64,000 nt of DNA from Halomonas huangheensis (GTDB lineage: Bacteria; Pseudomonadota; Gammaproteobacteria; Pseudomonadales; Halomonadaceae): positions 248,001 through 312,000 of the forward strand of contig NZ_CP013106.1 in NCBI RefSeq assembly GCF_001431725.1, written 5' to 3'. A model generated the notes under the pieces. It was not told where the DNA came from. It saw nothing but the letters and a program-made list of their open reading frames with translations, and did no database searches. Positions 14,727 through 23,962 of the stretch are shown here, piece after piece. The first letter of the stretch is position 1; each line of letters begins with the position of its first letter. The position numbers and the translations under genes were made by a program.

Positions 14727-15473
14727 ATGCGTGCCCCCCTGATCGCCGGCAACTGGAAGATGAACGGCTCCCTGGAGCTGGTCGCAACCTTTGCTGAAGA
14801 ATTGTCGCAGACGGCGCTTCCCGATGGCGTGGATGCGGCGCTGATGGTGCCTTTTCCCTACTTGGGTATTGCGCGAAGTCGGTTGCCTGAAGCGATCAGT
14901 ATTGGCGCCCAGACACTCAGTGATCAGCCGTCTGGCGCCTTCACCGGCGAGGTGAGCGGCACGATGCTCAACGACCTGGGCGTACAGATGGTGCTGGTGG
15001 GGCACTCGGAGCGACGCACGCTGTTCGGCGAGGATGACTCGGCGGTATTGGCGCGGGTACAGGCGGCTCTTGAGGCAGGCCTGGTGCCGGTGCTGTGCCT
15101 GGGTGAGACCCTTGAGGAGCGTGATGCTGAACGTACCGAAGCGGTGGTGCTTGGTCAGCTGGATGCGGTGCTGGATGCACTCTCCGCGGACCAGCGTCAG
15201 CGCCTGGTGTTGGCCTATGAGCCTGTCTGGGCCATTGGTACCGGCCGCACCGCTACTCCAGAGCAGGCGCAGCAGGTGCATGCGGCGATTCGTGCGCGGT
15301 TGGCGAGCTATGATTCTCAGCTGGCCGAAACCATGAAGGTGCTTTACGGAGGCAGCATGAAGCCGAGTAATGCGGCGGAGTTGCTGGCTCAACCCGATAT
15401 CGACGGCGGCCTGATCGGCGGAGCATCGCTGCAGGTCGACGATTTTCTAGCCATTTGTCAGTCAGCAGGTTGA
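14727..15473 (+). CDS. tpiA: Triosephosphate isomerase
   Basis: Interconverts dihydroxyacetone phosphate and glyceraldehyde 3-phosphate. The start at 14727 gives 248 residues beginning MRAPLIAGNWKMNGS; an upstream in-frame codon would add 19 non-homologous residues. The catalytic residues are visible: Lys11 in GNWKMN, His93 in VGHSERR and Glu165 in AYEPVWAIGTG, together with the phosphate-gripping LYGGSMKPSN and GGLIGGASL loops. secG starts four bases after the stop; tpiA-secG is a common gammaproteobacterial pair. Confidence 0.97.
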   Translation: MRAPLIAGNWKMNGSLELVATFAEELSQTALPDGVDAALMVPFPYLGIARSRLPEAISIGAQTLSDQPSGAFTGEVSGTMLNDLGVQMVLVGHSERRTLFGEDDSAVLARVQAALEAGLVPVLCLGETLEERDAERTEAVVLGQLDAVLDALSADQRQRLVLAYEPVWAIGTGRTATPEQAQQVHAAIRARLASYDSQLAETMKVLYGGSMKPSNAAELLAQPDIDGGLIGGASLQVDDFLAICQSAG

Positions 15474-15477
15474 ATAC

Positions 15478-15846
15478 ATGCACGTTGCGATTCTCATGAT
15501 CCATGTGGCGATTGCCATCGCCCTGGTAGCGCTCATTCTGCTGCAGCAGGGCAAGGGCGCTGAAGCAGGGGCCGCCTTTGGTGGCGGTGCCTCCCAGACT
15601 GTGTTTGGTTCCCGTGGTAGCGGCACATTCCTGTACCGTGCGACCGCGCTGCTTGCCGTATGCTTCTTTGCTACATCATTGACGCTGGCCTGGTTTGCGT
15701 CTCAGGCAGGTGAAGCGACACCGGATATCGGTGTTCCCGATGCGGAAGTGATTGAACAGCAGCAGAATAATACCGCTCCGACTCTTGACGAGTCGCCCAG
15801 TGACGTGGATAATACTGCGCCAGTGCTGGAGGAAAGCGGTAACTGA
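15478..15846 (+). CDS. secG: Preprotein translocase subunit SecG
   Basis: A small accessory subunit of the SecYEG export channel. The 122 residues contain two membrane helices (about residues 3-23 and 53-75) flanking the conserved QQGKGAEAGAAFGGGASQTVFGSRGSGTFL loop region (quoted pieces: QQGKGAEAGA, FGSRGSGTFL). The C-terminal tail of some 40 residues is acidic and repetitive (two similar NNTAP / DNTAPVLEESGN blocks), longer than in many SecG proteins. It sits immediately after tpiA and before two tRNA genes, as in E. coli and pseudomonads. Confidence 0.93.
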   Translation: MHVAILMIHVAIAIALVALILLQQGKGAEAGAAFGGGASQTVFGSRGSGTFLYRATALLAVCFFATSLTLAWFASQAGEATPDIGVPDAEVIEQQQNNTAPTLDESPSDVDNTAPVLEESGN

Positions 15847-15864
15847 ACCTCTCAGCCTCCCCTA

Positions 15865-15951
15865 GCCGAAGTGGTGGAATTGGTAGACACGCTATCTTGA
15901 GGGGGTAGTGACCTAACGGTCGTGCGGGTTCAAGTCCCGCCTTCGGCACCA
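15865..15951 (+). tRNA. tRNA-Leu (anticodon GAG)
   Basis: 87 nt including an encoded CCA. The acceptor stem GCCGAAG / CTTCGGC, the class II long variable arm and the anticodon loop TTGAGGG (anticodon GAG) are seen. It occupies the secG-leu-met-rimP position known from E. coli (leuU). Confidence 0.95.
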
Positions 15952-16061
15952 TCGAAGTCTCGCGACATATGTATAGTCAGCGATCTTCTCGCAGGGTTGG
16001 CAGCATGGTGAATTGCTTGACGCGTTGGTACTGTCAGCATATACTCACCGGCCTAGATTGA

Positions 16062-16138
<77 letters not shown>

Positions 16139-16206
16139 TTTCACGGCAGGCAGCAAGTATCCTCAAGGGGCGTGCTGTTCTGCTGGTTTGGTAACAGGTT
16201 TCTTGT

Positions 16207-16236
16207 AAAAGCCCCTTCCAGTGAAGGGGCTTTTTG
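16207..16236 (+). terminator. Terminator after the tRNA pair
   Basis: Stem AAAAGCCCCTTC / GAAGGGGCTTTT with a four-base loop and trailing T. It separates the tRNAs from rimP-nusA-infB; partial read-through is known at the equivalent place in E. coli. Confidence 0.88.
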
Positions 16237-16347
16237 TTAGCAGCCCGCTGACCAACGTGCCAGCGGCGCGCATTGCCAATCAGCCACCTGACTCTCCTGT
16301 TCACTCCCGGCCAGGTGCTGATGCAACGGCTGTAGGAGTTTTCATTC

Positions 16348-16809
16348 GTGGCCATCAAGGATGCTGCGCTACAAGCGCTGATCGAACCGGTGGTAACAGC
16401 CATGGGGTTCGAACTCTGGGGCATCGATTACCTGTCTCAGGGCAAACACTCACGCCTGGTGATCTATATCGATCACGACAACGGCGTGAACGTCGATGAC
16501 TGTGCCGATATCAGTCGGCAGGTCAGCGGTGTACTGGACGTCGAAGATCCTATTGTCGGCGAGTATCGGCTCGAGGTCTCCTCGCCGGGTATGGATCGAC
16601 CCTTGTTTACTCTGGAACAATTTTCTCGCTATGCCGGACATCAGGTCAGCCTGAAGTTGCGTGCTCCTTATGAGGGGCGTCGCAAATATCAGGGCTTGCT
16701 GGCTGGAGTCGAGGGAGATGAGGTGTTGGTCCAGCTTGACGGCGAGGAATATTGCTTTCCCATTGACGGCATCGATCAAGCGCGGGTCATCCCGCAGTTC
16801 GGTGAGTGA
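16348..16809 (+). CDS. rimP: Ribosome maturation factor RimP
   Basis: Needed for assembly of the 30S subunit. 153 residues from a GTG with a GGAG site upstream, starting [16 protein letters not shown]. Family blocks are clear: the N-terminal alpha/beta domain with [13 protein letters not shown] and [16 protein letters not shown], then [12 protein letters not shown] and the C-terminal SH3-like barrel. First gene of the conserved rimP-nusA-infB-rbfA-truB-rpsO translation/transcription operon, downstream of the initiator tRNA. Confidence 0.95.
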   Translation: MAIKDAALQALIEPVVTAMGFELWGIDYLSQGKHSRLVIYIDHDNGVNVDDCADISRQVSGVLDVEDPIVGEYRLEVSSPGMDRPLFTLEQFSRYAGHQVSLKLRAPYEGRRKYQGLLAGVEGDEVLVQLDGEEYCFPIDGIDQARVIPQFGE

Positions 16810-16883
16810 TGTCTCTGTGATCTGGTGTCTGTGAATGCGTGTCTGTGAATACAAGGACAGGTTATCTGGCGAGGCTTTAAGGC

Positions 16884-18377
16884 ATGAGTAAAGAGATTCT
16901 GGCGGTCGTTGACGCGATCTCCAACGAAAAGGGGGTTCCCCGCGAGGTCATCTTCGACGCTGTTGAGGCGGCGTTGGCCAGTGCCTCACGCAAGCGTTTC
17001 GAAGACGTGGAAGCCAGCGTCCGTGTTCACATTGACCGCGTCACTGGCGAATACGAGACGTTTCGTCGCTGGGAAGTGATTGAGGATGATGACTTTGATG
17101 GCCCCGATGCGCAGATCAAGCTGACTTTTGCTCAGCGTCGTGATCCGCCGTTGGGCCTGGGTGATGTAGTCGAGGAGCAGATCGAGAATGCTGCCTTCGG
17201 CCGTATCGCGGCTCAGACTGCGAAGCAAGTCATTGTGCAGAAGGTCCGTGAGGCCGAGCGTGCTGAAGTGGTACGCCTGTATGCCGAGCGTGAAGGGGAA
17301 CTGGTTGCCGGCATTGTCAAGAAGACGACACGTGACGGTCTGATCATTGACCTGGGCGACAACGCTGAAGCATTCCTGCCACGCAGTGAGATGATTCCCG
17401 GTGAACGCTATCGTCTCAATGAACGTGTTCGCGCCTTGCTGGTCAAGGTTGATGCAGAGGCGCGCGGCGCTCAGTTGATTCTGTCGCGTACCAATCCGCA
17501 GATGATCATCGAACTGTTCAAGATCGAGGTGCCGGAGATTGCCGAGCAGCTGATCGAGATCAAGGGCGCAGCGCGCGACCCAGGCTCGCGGGCCAAGATC
17601 GCAGTCAAGACCAATGATCGCCGTATCGATCCAGTCGGCGCCTGTGTCGGTATGCGCGGTTCGCGCGTACAGGCGGTGTCGTCTGAACTGCAGAATGAAC
17701 GTGTCGATATCGTGCTGTGGGATGACAATCCCGCGCAGTTGGTGATCAACGCCATGGCGCCTGCCGATGTCGCTTCGATTCTCGTCGACGAGGACGCCCA
17801 TGCGATGGACGTTGCCGTTGCCGAGGACAACCTGGCGCAAGCCATTGGCCGTAGTGGCCAGAACGTGCGTCTCGCTTCCGAGCTGACTGGTTGGCGTCTC
17901 AACGTCATGACCGAAGCGGATGCCGAGGCCAAGCGCGATCAGGAAATCGACAGCCTGGTCGAGCACTTCGTTCAGCATCTGGACATCGAGGATGATGTCG
18001 CTCGGCTGCTGGTCGAGGAGGGTTTCACCTCGATAGAGGAGGTGGCCTACGTACCGGTCGAGGAAATGCTGGAGATCGAAGATTTCGACGAGGATCTCGT
18101 TGAAGAGCTTCGTGCTCGTGCCAAAGACGAGCTCTTGAACCTGGCCATTGCCTCCGAGGAAGAACTGGATGGTGCCCAGCCGGCAGATGATCTGCTGGAG
18201 ATGGACGGCATGGAACGTCATCTGGCGCTCATTCTGGCCAGCCGGGGAATCAGGACCATGGAGGACCTGGCGGAGCAGTCCGTCGATGACCTGGTGGACA
18301 TCGAAGGGATGGACGAGGAGCGCGCTGCAGCACTGATCATGACTGCCCGTGCACCATGGTTCGAGAATGAACAGTAA
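16884..18377 (+). CDS. nusA: Transcription termination/antitermination factor NusA
   Basis: Binds RNA polymerase and nascent RNA, controlling pausing, termination and antitermination. The 497 residues have the full gammaproteobacterial layout: polymerase-binding N-terminal domain (about 1-125), S1 domain ([21 protein letters not shown], about 135-200), KH1 and KH2 ([11 protein letters not shown] and [21 protein letters not shown], about 230-345) and two acidic AR repeats with helix-hairpin-helix character (about 370-495; [18 protein letters not shown] and [16 protein letters not shown]). The gap to infB is only 27 bp. Confidence 0.97.
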   Translation: MSKEILAVVDAISNEKGVPREVIFDAVEAALASASRKRFEDVEASVRVHIDRVTGEYETFRRWEVIEDDDFDGPDAQIKLTFAQRRDPPLGLGDVVEEQIENAAFGRIAAQTAKQVIVQKVREAERAEVVRLYAEREGELVAGIVKKTTRDGLIIDLGDNAEAFLPRSEMIPGERYRLNERVRALLVKVDAEARGAQLILSRTNPQMIIELFKIEVPEIAEQLIEIKGAARDPGSRAKIAVKTNDRRIDPVGACVGMRGSRVQAVSSELQNERVDIVLWDDNPAQLVINAMAPADVASILVDEDAHAMDVAVAEDNLAQAIGRSGQNVRLASELTGWRLNVMTEADAEAKRDQEIDSLVEHFVQHLDIEDDVARLLVEEGFTSIEEVAYVPVEEMLEIEDFDEDLVEELRARAKDELLNLAIASEEELDGAQPADDLLEMDGMERHLALILASRGIRTMEDLAEQSVDDLVDIEGMDEERAAALIMTARAPWFENEQ

Positions 18378-18404
18378 CAGGGTCACGGGCTGAGGAGGGT
18401 CGTA

Positions 18405-20954
18405 ATGTCAGAGATGACCGTTAAGGATTTTGCAGCAAAGGTGGGGCGCGAAGTGCCACGCCTGCTGGAGCAGATGAAAGAAGCCGGACTCGAACACAAG
18501 TCCGAAGGTGATGCCGTATCCGAGGAAGACAAGCGCAAATTGCTTGACTTCCTTACCAGGAGTCACGGTGGAGGCACAGGTCCGGGAGCGCGTAATCGCA
18601 TCACCCTGACCCGCAAGACACGCAGCAAGATCAAGACCAATGAGCGCGGCAAGACGATTGAGGTGCAGGTTCGCAAGAAGCGCACCTACGTCAAGCGCGA
18701 TGAGGCTGAAGAGGAGCAATCGACTCCTGTTGAGGATCATGGCCCGCGTCAGTTGGTAGGCGATATGGCTGAGGCGGAAGCGCGTCGTGAGGCCGAGGCC
18801 GTTGAGCAGGCAGCACGCCAGGCGGCAGAGAAGGCCGAGCGCGATGCTACCGCTGAGGCTGAAAAAGCGGCGAAAGCTGCGGCCGACAAGAAGAAATCTA
18901 CTGCTGAAGCAAAAGTGCCGGAAATTCCGGTGCCGGAGCTGGTTGTCAGTGAAGATTCTTCGGGTGATCAGCCTCCTGCTCCGCCCAAGGAAGGTCGTGG
19001 TGACGTCCGTCGTGCCGCCGTCAAGAAAGCCGTTGGTGGCAAGAAAGGCCGTGATAGTCGCGATGACGACGACCGCAGCGATCGTGAAGAGCGCCGTCGC
19101 GGTGGTGGCAAGAAGGCCAAGCGTGCCGAGCGCCGTGGCAGCCGTCGTGGCTCCAGTCAGGGCGGTGGCAAGCACGGCTTCCAGAAGCCAACACAGCCTA
19201 TTGTCCGTGAGGTTTCGATCCCCGAGTCAATCTCGGTGGCGGAACTCGCCGACAAGATGTCGATCAAGGCCAACGAAGTCATCAAGGCCATGTTCACCAT
19301 GGGCGCCGCGGTGACCATCAACCAGACCATCGACCAGGACACCGCGGCGATCGTCGTCGAGGAAATGGGCCACAAGCCCAAGCTGGTCAAGGACGATGCG
19401 CTGGAAACTGCGGTGCTCGAGGCGATCTCCTACGAAGGTGAGGAAATCACTCGTTCGCCGGTCGTTACCGTCATGGGTCACGTTGACCATGGTAAGACCT
19501 CGTTGCTCGATTATATTCGTCGTGCCAAGGTCGCCACTGGTGAGGCCGGGGGTATTACCCAGCACATCGGTGCCTACCACGTCGAAGACGACAACAACGG
19601 TGTGACCTTCCTCGATACGCCTGGACACGCGGCCTTTACCGCCATGCGTGCCCGTGGTGCCAAGGCGACTGATGTCGTTATCCTGGTGGTTGCCGCTGAT
19701 GATGGCGTGATGCCGCAGACCATCGAAGCCGTGGAGCACTCCAAGGCCGCGGAAGTCCCGATGGTGGTGGCGGTCAACAAGATGGACAAGCCGGACGCCG
19801 ATCCCGATCGCGTCAAGAATGAGCTGTCTCAGCACGGCGTCATTTCTGAAGAATGGGGCGGCGATACCCAGTTCGTTCACGTATCGGCCAAGACCGGTGA
19901 TGGTATCGAGACGCTACTCGAAGCCGTTCACCTGGTATCCGAAGTGCTCGAGCTCAAGGCCGTGCCGTCTGCGCCGGGTAAAGGCGTGGTGGTCGAGTCG
20001 CGTCTCGACAAGGGTCGTGGTCCGGTTGCTACTGTATTAGTCCAGAACGGTACCTTGAAGAAGGGCGATATCGTGCTGGCTGGCCTGCACTACGGCCGCG
20101 TGCGTGCACTGACCAACGAACTCGGCCAGCAGGTCGATGCCGTGGGTCCGGCCATGCCGGTCGAGATCCAGGGTCTCGATGGTACGCCGGAAGCCGGTGA
20201 TGACTTCATGGTCGTGGCCGACGACAAGAAGGCACGTGAAGTTGCCAACTTCCGTCAGGGCAAGTACCGCGAAGTGCGCCTGGCGCGTCAACAGAAGGCC
20301 AAGCTGGAGAACATGTTCTCGCAGATGGGCCAGGACGTTGCCGCCAAGCTCAACATCGTGCTCAAGGCCGACGTACAGGGTTCACTGGAAGCCATCAAGG
20401 GTGCACTGGAAGAGCTGTCCACCGATGAGGTGCAGGTCTCCGTGGTGTCCTCGGGTGTTGGTGGTATCACCGGTACCGACGCCAACCTGGCACTGGCCAG
20501 TGACGCCATCCTGATCGGCTTCAATGTCCGTGCCGATGCCGCCGCGCGCGAGATCATCGAGCGTGAAGTGCTGGAGCTGCGCTACTACAGCGTCATCTAC
20601 CAGCTGATCGACGAGGTCAAGCAGGCGATGAGCGGTATGCTCGAGCCTGAGTGGAAGGAAGAAATCGTCGGTGTGGCAGAAGTGCGTGATGTCTTCCGTG
20701 CGCCCAAGATCGGTGCGGTTGCCGGTTGTATGGTTGTCGAGGGTAGCGTCTTCCGTAACAAGAAGATCCGCGTGCTGCGCGACAACGTCGTGATCTATGA
20801 AGGTGAGCTGGAATCTCTGCGCCGCTTCAAGGACGATGTCCAGGAAGTTCGCAATGGCATGGAGTGCGGCATCGGGGTGAAGAACTACAACGATGTCCAG
20901 GTCAACGACAAGATCGAAGTCTTTGATCAGGTCAAGGTCGAGCGCACGCTGTAA
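18405..20954 (+). CDS. infB: Translation initiation factor IF-2
   Basis: GTPase that brings fMet-tRNA to the 30S subunit and promotes subunit joining. Of 849 residues, the N-terminal part holds an IF2N module ([20 protein letters not shown]), a long charged, repetitive linker rich in Ala/Glu/Lys/Arg (about 55-265), and a second IF2N module (about 270-330). The G domain follows (G1 [10 protein letters not shown]3 DTPGHAAF, G4 NKMD), then domains II-IV ending QVKVERTL. Internal starts producing shorter isoforms are known in E. coli; none can be assigned here. Confidence 0.97.
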   Translation: MSEMTVKDFAAKVGREVPRLLEQMKEAGLEHKSEGDAVSEEDKRKLLDFLTRSHGGGTGPGARNRITLTRKTRSKIKTNERGKTIEVQVRKKRTYVKRDEAEEEQSTPVEDHGPRQLVGDMAEAEARREAEAVEQAARQAAEKAERDATAEAEKAAKAAADKKKSTAEAKVPEIPVPELVVSEDSSGDQPPAPPKEGRGDVRRAAVKKAVGGKKGRDSRDDDDRSDREERRRGGGKKAKRAERRGSRRGSSQGGGKHGFQKPTQPIVREVSIPESISVAELADKMSIKANEVIKAMFTMGAAVTINQTIDQDTAAIVVEEMGHKPKLVKDDALETAVLEAISYEGEEITRSPVVTVMGHVDHGKTSLLDYIRRAKVATGEAGGITQHIGAYHVEDDNNGVTFLDTPGHAAFTAMRARGAKATDVVILVVAADDGVMPQTIEAVEHSKAAEVPMVVAVNKMDKPDADPDRVKNELSQHGVISEEWGGDTQFVHVSAKTGDGIETLLEAVHLVSEVLELKAVPSAPGKGVVVESRLDKGRGPVATVLVQNGTLKKGDIVLAGLHYGRVRALTNELGQQVDAVGPAMPVEIQGLDGTPEAGDDFMVVADDKKAREVANFRQGKYREVRLARQQKAKLENMFSQMGQDVAAKLNIVLKADVQGSLEAIKGALEELSTDEVQVSVVSSGVGGITGTDANLALASDAILIGFNVRADAAAREIIEREVLELRYYSVIYQLIDEVKQAMSGMLEPEWKEEIVGVAEVRDVFRAPKIGAVAGCMVVEGSVFRNKKIRVLRDNVVIYEGELESLRRFKDDVQEVRNGMECGIGVKNYNDVQVNDKIEVFDQVKVERTL

Positions 20955-20974
20955 GCGTTCGAGGAGCCGTTACC

Positions 20975-21382
20975 ATGCGCGAGTTCAAGCGTACCGACCG
21001 AGTCGCCGACCAGCTCCAGAAGGAGCTGGCGGTACTCATCCAGCGCGAGGTCAAGGATCCGCGTCTGGGGATGGTCACCGTCAGTGGCGTGTCTGTCAGT
21101 CGAGATCTGGGTTATGCCGATGTGCATATCACCCTACTGGGCGAGCAGACGCCGGAGCGTATCAAGGAAAACCTCGGTGTGCTCAAGCGCGCCTCGGGGT
21201 TTCTGCGTTCGCAGATCGGTCGCCGCATCAAGTTACGCCACGTTCCGGAACTGCGTTTCCACTACGATGAAAGCGTGGTACGTGGTCAGCATCTGTCGTC
21301 ATTGATCGAGGAGGCCGTTGCAACGGACCGCTCGCGAAATGCCGATGATGATACTGACGACGAGGATGGGGCGAAGGACTGA
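20975..21382 (+). CDS. rbfA: 30S ribosome-binding factor A
   Basis: A KH-fold protein that binds immature 30S subunits and helps process the 16S 5' end, important in cold. 135 residues; the family signatures are FKRTDRVADQLQKELAVLIQ, VKDPRLGMVTVSGVSVSRDL and the C-terminal LRHVPELRFHYDES. An acidic tail (NADDDTDDEDGAKD) follows. 20 bp after infB; its stop shares one base with the truB start (TGATG). Confidence 0.96.
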   Translation: MREFKRTDRVADQLQKELAVLIQREVKDPRLGMVTVSGVSVSRDLGYADVHITLLGEQTPERIKENLGVLKRASGFLRSQIGRRIKLRHVPELRFHYDESVVRGQHLSSLIEEAVATDRSRNADDDTDDEDGAKD

Positions 21383-22338
21383 TGGGGCGTCGCCGTCGGG
21401 GATTACCGATTGATGGCGTAGTGTTGCTGGACAAGCCGCAGGGCATGTCCAGCAATCACGCCCTGCAGCGCGTCCGTCGTCTGTTTCAGGCTCAGAAGGC
21501 TGGTCATACCGGCACTCTGGACCCCATGGCGACCGGGCTATTGCCGGTGCTGTTGGGCGAGGCCACCAAGTTTTCTCAGCATCTGTTGGATGCCGACAAG
21601 GTCTATCGCACCCGGGTTGAACTAGGCGCGAGCACTGACACCGGCGATGCTGAAGGCGAAGTGGTTGCCAGGTCGGCAGTCCCGACGCTGGAGGAGTCTG
21701 ATCTTCGTACCATGATGGCGGGCTTTATCGGTGAGCAGCAGCAGACGCCACCGATGTATTCAGCGTTGAAACTCAATGGCCGCAAACTCTACGAACTGGC
21801 CCGTGAGGGCAAGAGCGTGGAACGTGCAAGTCGCGCGATTAGGGTGTATGATGCGCGGCTACTTTCGGCCAGCCTGCACGGCGTGTCGCCGAGTTTCGAT
21901 ATCGAAGTTCGGGTCAGCAAGGGCACTTATGTGCGAACGCTTGCTGAAGACATGGCCAAAGCACTGGGTTGCGAAGGACATATATCGCAGCTTCGACGTC
22001 TCGAGACGGGTCCCTTCGATGCCAGTGGCATGGTGACCATCGAGATGCTTGAATCCTTGCCGGATCAGAGCGAACGAGAGGCGCAACTGGCGCCGATCGA
22101 CAGCCTGCTCCAGCACCTTCCCGCCCACCAGTTGAGCGAGAGAGGGGCTCGGGCGCTGACCTTTGGTCAACCCGCACGACAGGAATGGGATTTCTCCAGG
22201 GCAGTCGATGCCGGCGAGAATCCGATTCGACTCTACCGCGACGATGCCTTTGTCGGTCTCGGTGTGGTGGAGACGGAGGGGGATATCATCCCTCGCCGAT
22301 TGCTGAGTTCGTTTGTCGCGGGCTCGGCACAGGACTAG
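21382..22338 (+). CDS. truB: tRNA pseudouridine-55 synthase
   Basis: Makes pseudouridine at U55 in the T-loop of tRNAs. The 318 residues contain the catalytic aspartate in GHTGTLDPMATGLLP, the PPMYSALKLNGRKLYELAREG block, and SKGTYVRTLAEDMAKALG, then a C-terminal PUA-like domain. It starts within the rbfA stop codon, so translation is coupled. Confidence 0.96.
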   Translation: MGRRRRGLPIDGVVLLDKPQGMSSNHALQRVRRLFQAQKAGHTGTLDPMATGLLPVLLGEATKFSQHLLDADKVYRTRVELGASTDTGDAEGEVVARSAVPTLEESDLRTMMAGFIGEQQQTPPMYSALKLNGRKLYELAREGKSVERASRAIRVYDARLLSASLHGVSPSFDIEVRVSKGTYVRTLAEDMAKALGCEGHISQLRRLETGPFDASGMVTIEMLESLPDQSEREAQLAPIDSLLQHLPAHQLSERGARALTFGQPARQEWDFSRAVDAGENPIRLYRDDAFVGLGVVETEGDIIPRRLLSSFVAGSAQD

Positions 22339-22361
22339 TCGCCCATCAGGGCACGCAAGAT

Positions 22362-22387
22362 GGAGACTGCAAATATGCGTGGTCTCC
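22362..22387 (+). promoter_or_regulatory. Possible stem in the rpsO leader
   Basis: GGAGAC and GTCTCC form a 6-bp stem around a 14-base loop, 40 bp before rpsO. S15 is known to autoregulate through varied leader structures; that this stem is one is inference only. Confidence 0.3.
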
Positions 22388-22427
22388 GACATTCATTATC
22401 TAGGCATATTGCTTACTGGAGAGACAG

Positions 22428-22697
22428 ATGGCACTTACCGCCGAACAGAAGGCCGAAATCGTCAAGGAATACGCTCGCGGTGATAGCGATACCGGTTCCC
22501 CTGAAGTTCAGGTAGCTCTGCTGAGCGCCAACATCAACGGCCTGCAGGATCACTTCAAGACCAACAAGCAGGATCACCACTCTCGTCGTGGCCTGATCCG
22601 CATGGTCAACCAGCGCCGTAAGCTGCTGGACTACCTGAAGCGCAAGGACCTGGGGCGTTACCAGTCTCTGATCCAGCGTCTGGGTCTCCGTCGCTAA
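22428..22697 (+). CDS. rpsO: Ribosomal protein S15
   Basis: Primary 16S-binding protein of the 30S platform. The 89 residues match the family exactly in length; [51 protein letters not shown] and the C-terminal [12 protein letters not shown] are all characteristic. ATG at 22428 with GGAGAG upstream. A UUCG-loop terminator follows. pnp, normally the next gene, is 4 kb away here. Confidence 0.98.
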   Translation: MALTAEQKAEIVKEYARGDSDTGSPEVQVALLSANINGLQDHFKTNKQDHHSRRGLIRMVNQRRKLLDYLKRKDLGRYQSLIQRLGLRR

Positions 22698-22782
22698 GGA
22701 AAGGCATTTCGCGCTGGGCTTCAATACCAGCAATGCGAAATGGTTTCGGCCTTGCCAATTGGCATAGCGTCGAGTGGTACTG

Positions 22783-22812
22783 AAACGGGCAGCCTTCGGG
22801 CTGCCCGTTTTG
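22783..22812 (+). terminator. Terminator after rpsO
   Basis: A 12-bp stem (AAACGGGCAGCC / GGCTGCCCGTTT) closed by a TTCG tetraloop and ending in T-rich DNA. Confidence 0.9.
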
Positions 22813-23066
22813 CTTTGTATTGATCGTAGGGAGAAGCACGCTTGTGCGGATATCCGCACAGTACCTGCAGTTGCTCTGTGCGGGTTTACATCCAGAATTG
22901 CTGATTGGTCTTGCGACTTTCGTTGCAGTAAAACTTTTTAATTGCATGAAAGATAAGAGCAAAATAGAAAGAGGAATGCGTATTGCTCCTTCTGGGTGGT
23001 GCTGAGGTTTCCTGATGCGAATACCACAGTCCCTCACAACACAGCCCCTGGACGGAGATAATATCA
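22813..23066 (+). promoter_or_regulatory. Control region of the exported-hydrolase cassette, with 18-bp palindrome
   Basis: Holds a perfect palindrome TGTGCGGAT-ATCCGCACA at 22843-22860, and a third TGTGCGG half-site at 22877-22883. AT-rich DNA (22910-22980) follows and probably contains the promoter, though no convincing -35/-10 pair was chosen. The palindrome is likely an operator for an unlinked regulator; it could alternatively act as an RNA hairpin. No gene is supported here. Confidence 0.5.
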
Positions 23067-23861
23067 ATGAAAGTGTCCCTTGCCGGTTTCGGCGTCTTCA
23101 GCCTGTTGGCCCTGCTTCCAACATCAGCAATGGCGGATATCGCACCTGAAGTCGTTGCCCTTGAGCATCCCGATCCGCAACAGTTGCTCTATGTCGGCAA
23201 CAGTTATCAGTATTACAACAACAGCCTGCACAATTACGTCAAACGTATGGTTGCAGCGGCCCATCCCGAGCTCGCTGAACAGCTCAACAGCAAATCCGCG
23301 ACCATCTCCGGCGCTTACCTGTCGCAGCATGAAGTGAAGAGCTATCTCTATCCGGGAGCGCTGGGGCTGTCTGATCCCTTTGATGCTGTCGTGCTCCAGG
23401 GCCACAGCGCTGCCGCTCTGAGTGACGAGAATCAGCAGGGATTTCGTGATGCGGTCATCAGGCATCATCAGGCCATCCAGGCAACCGGTGCGCAAACCGT
23501 GCTCTACATGACGCCCGCCTACAGCGAGGATCATGACAATTATGATCCCACCATGATCGACAAGGTCGATGATCTCTACACCGAGGTCGGTAATGAGATT
23601 GGAGCGCTGGTGATCCCGGTGGGCCTTGCCTTCCAGAAATCCTACGAGCAACGTCCCGAGCTGGCATTACACGTCGATTACGACGGCAGCCATCCCACTC
23701 CGGAAGGTACTTACCTGGCAGCGGCGACCGTCTTCGCTGCGCTCTACGACACATCGGTGGTGGGCAACCCCTACACCTATTACGGACGTATTGATGACGA
23801 CACCGCCGCCTGGCTGCAACAGGTTGCGGAGGACACAGTCGAGGAATATTACGGCAGATAG
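23067..23861 (+). CDS. Exported SGNH/GDSL-type hydrolase (DUF4886-like)
   Basis: 264 residues with a clear Sec signal peptide (cleavage after about MKVSLAGFGVFSLLALLPTS-AMA). The mature part has an SGNH-hydrolase layout: nucleophile Ser46 in LLYVGNSYQYYNNSL, a block-III-like VVLQGHSAAAL segment, and Asp206/His209 in DYDGSHPTPEGTYLAA, the D-x-x-H of the family. Such enzymes cleave esters in lipids, carbohydrates or polymers; the substrate is not known. First gene of a three-gene run of exported proteins placed between rpsO and pnp. Confidence 0.75.
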   Translation: MKVSLAGFGVFSLLALLPTSAMADIAPEVVALEHPDPQQLLYVGNSYQYYNNSLHNYVKRMVAAAHPELAEQLNSKSATISGAYLSQHEVKSYLYPGALGLSDPFDAVVLQGHSAAALSDENQQGFRDAVIRHHQAIQATGAQTVLYMTPAYSEDHDNYDPTMIDKVDDLYTEVGNEIGALVIPVGLAFQKSYEQRPELALHVDYDGSHPTPEGTYLAAATVFAALYDTSVVGNPYTYYGRIDDDTAAWLQQVAEDTVEEYYGR

Positions 23862-23962
23862 GTCGCTTCCATCTCATGCCAGACTCAGGCCGGTCGTTTC
23901 AGCCGCTGGTCGAGTCTGGATATGTCTGAACCTGAATAACTCCAATAAAAGAGGCAACGCCG

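Noticed and set aside
16986..18386. 466-residue open frame on the minus strand
   Set aside because: Shadow of nusA, same composition bias.
22820..23005. 61-residue frame after rpsO
   Set aside because: It spans the palindromic, AT-rich control region, has no good start or homologous pattern, and is better explained as regulatory DNA.
22813..23066. Pho box for the porin cassette
   Set aside because: No convincing pair of CTGTCAT-like repeats was found despite the OprO/P-type porin.
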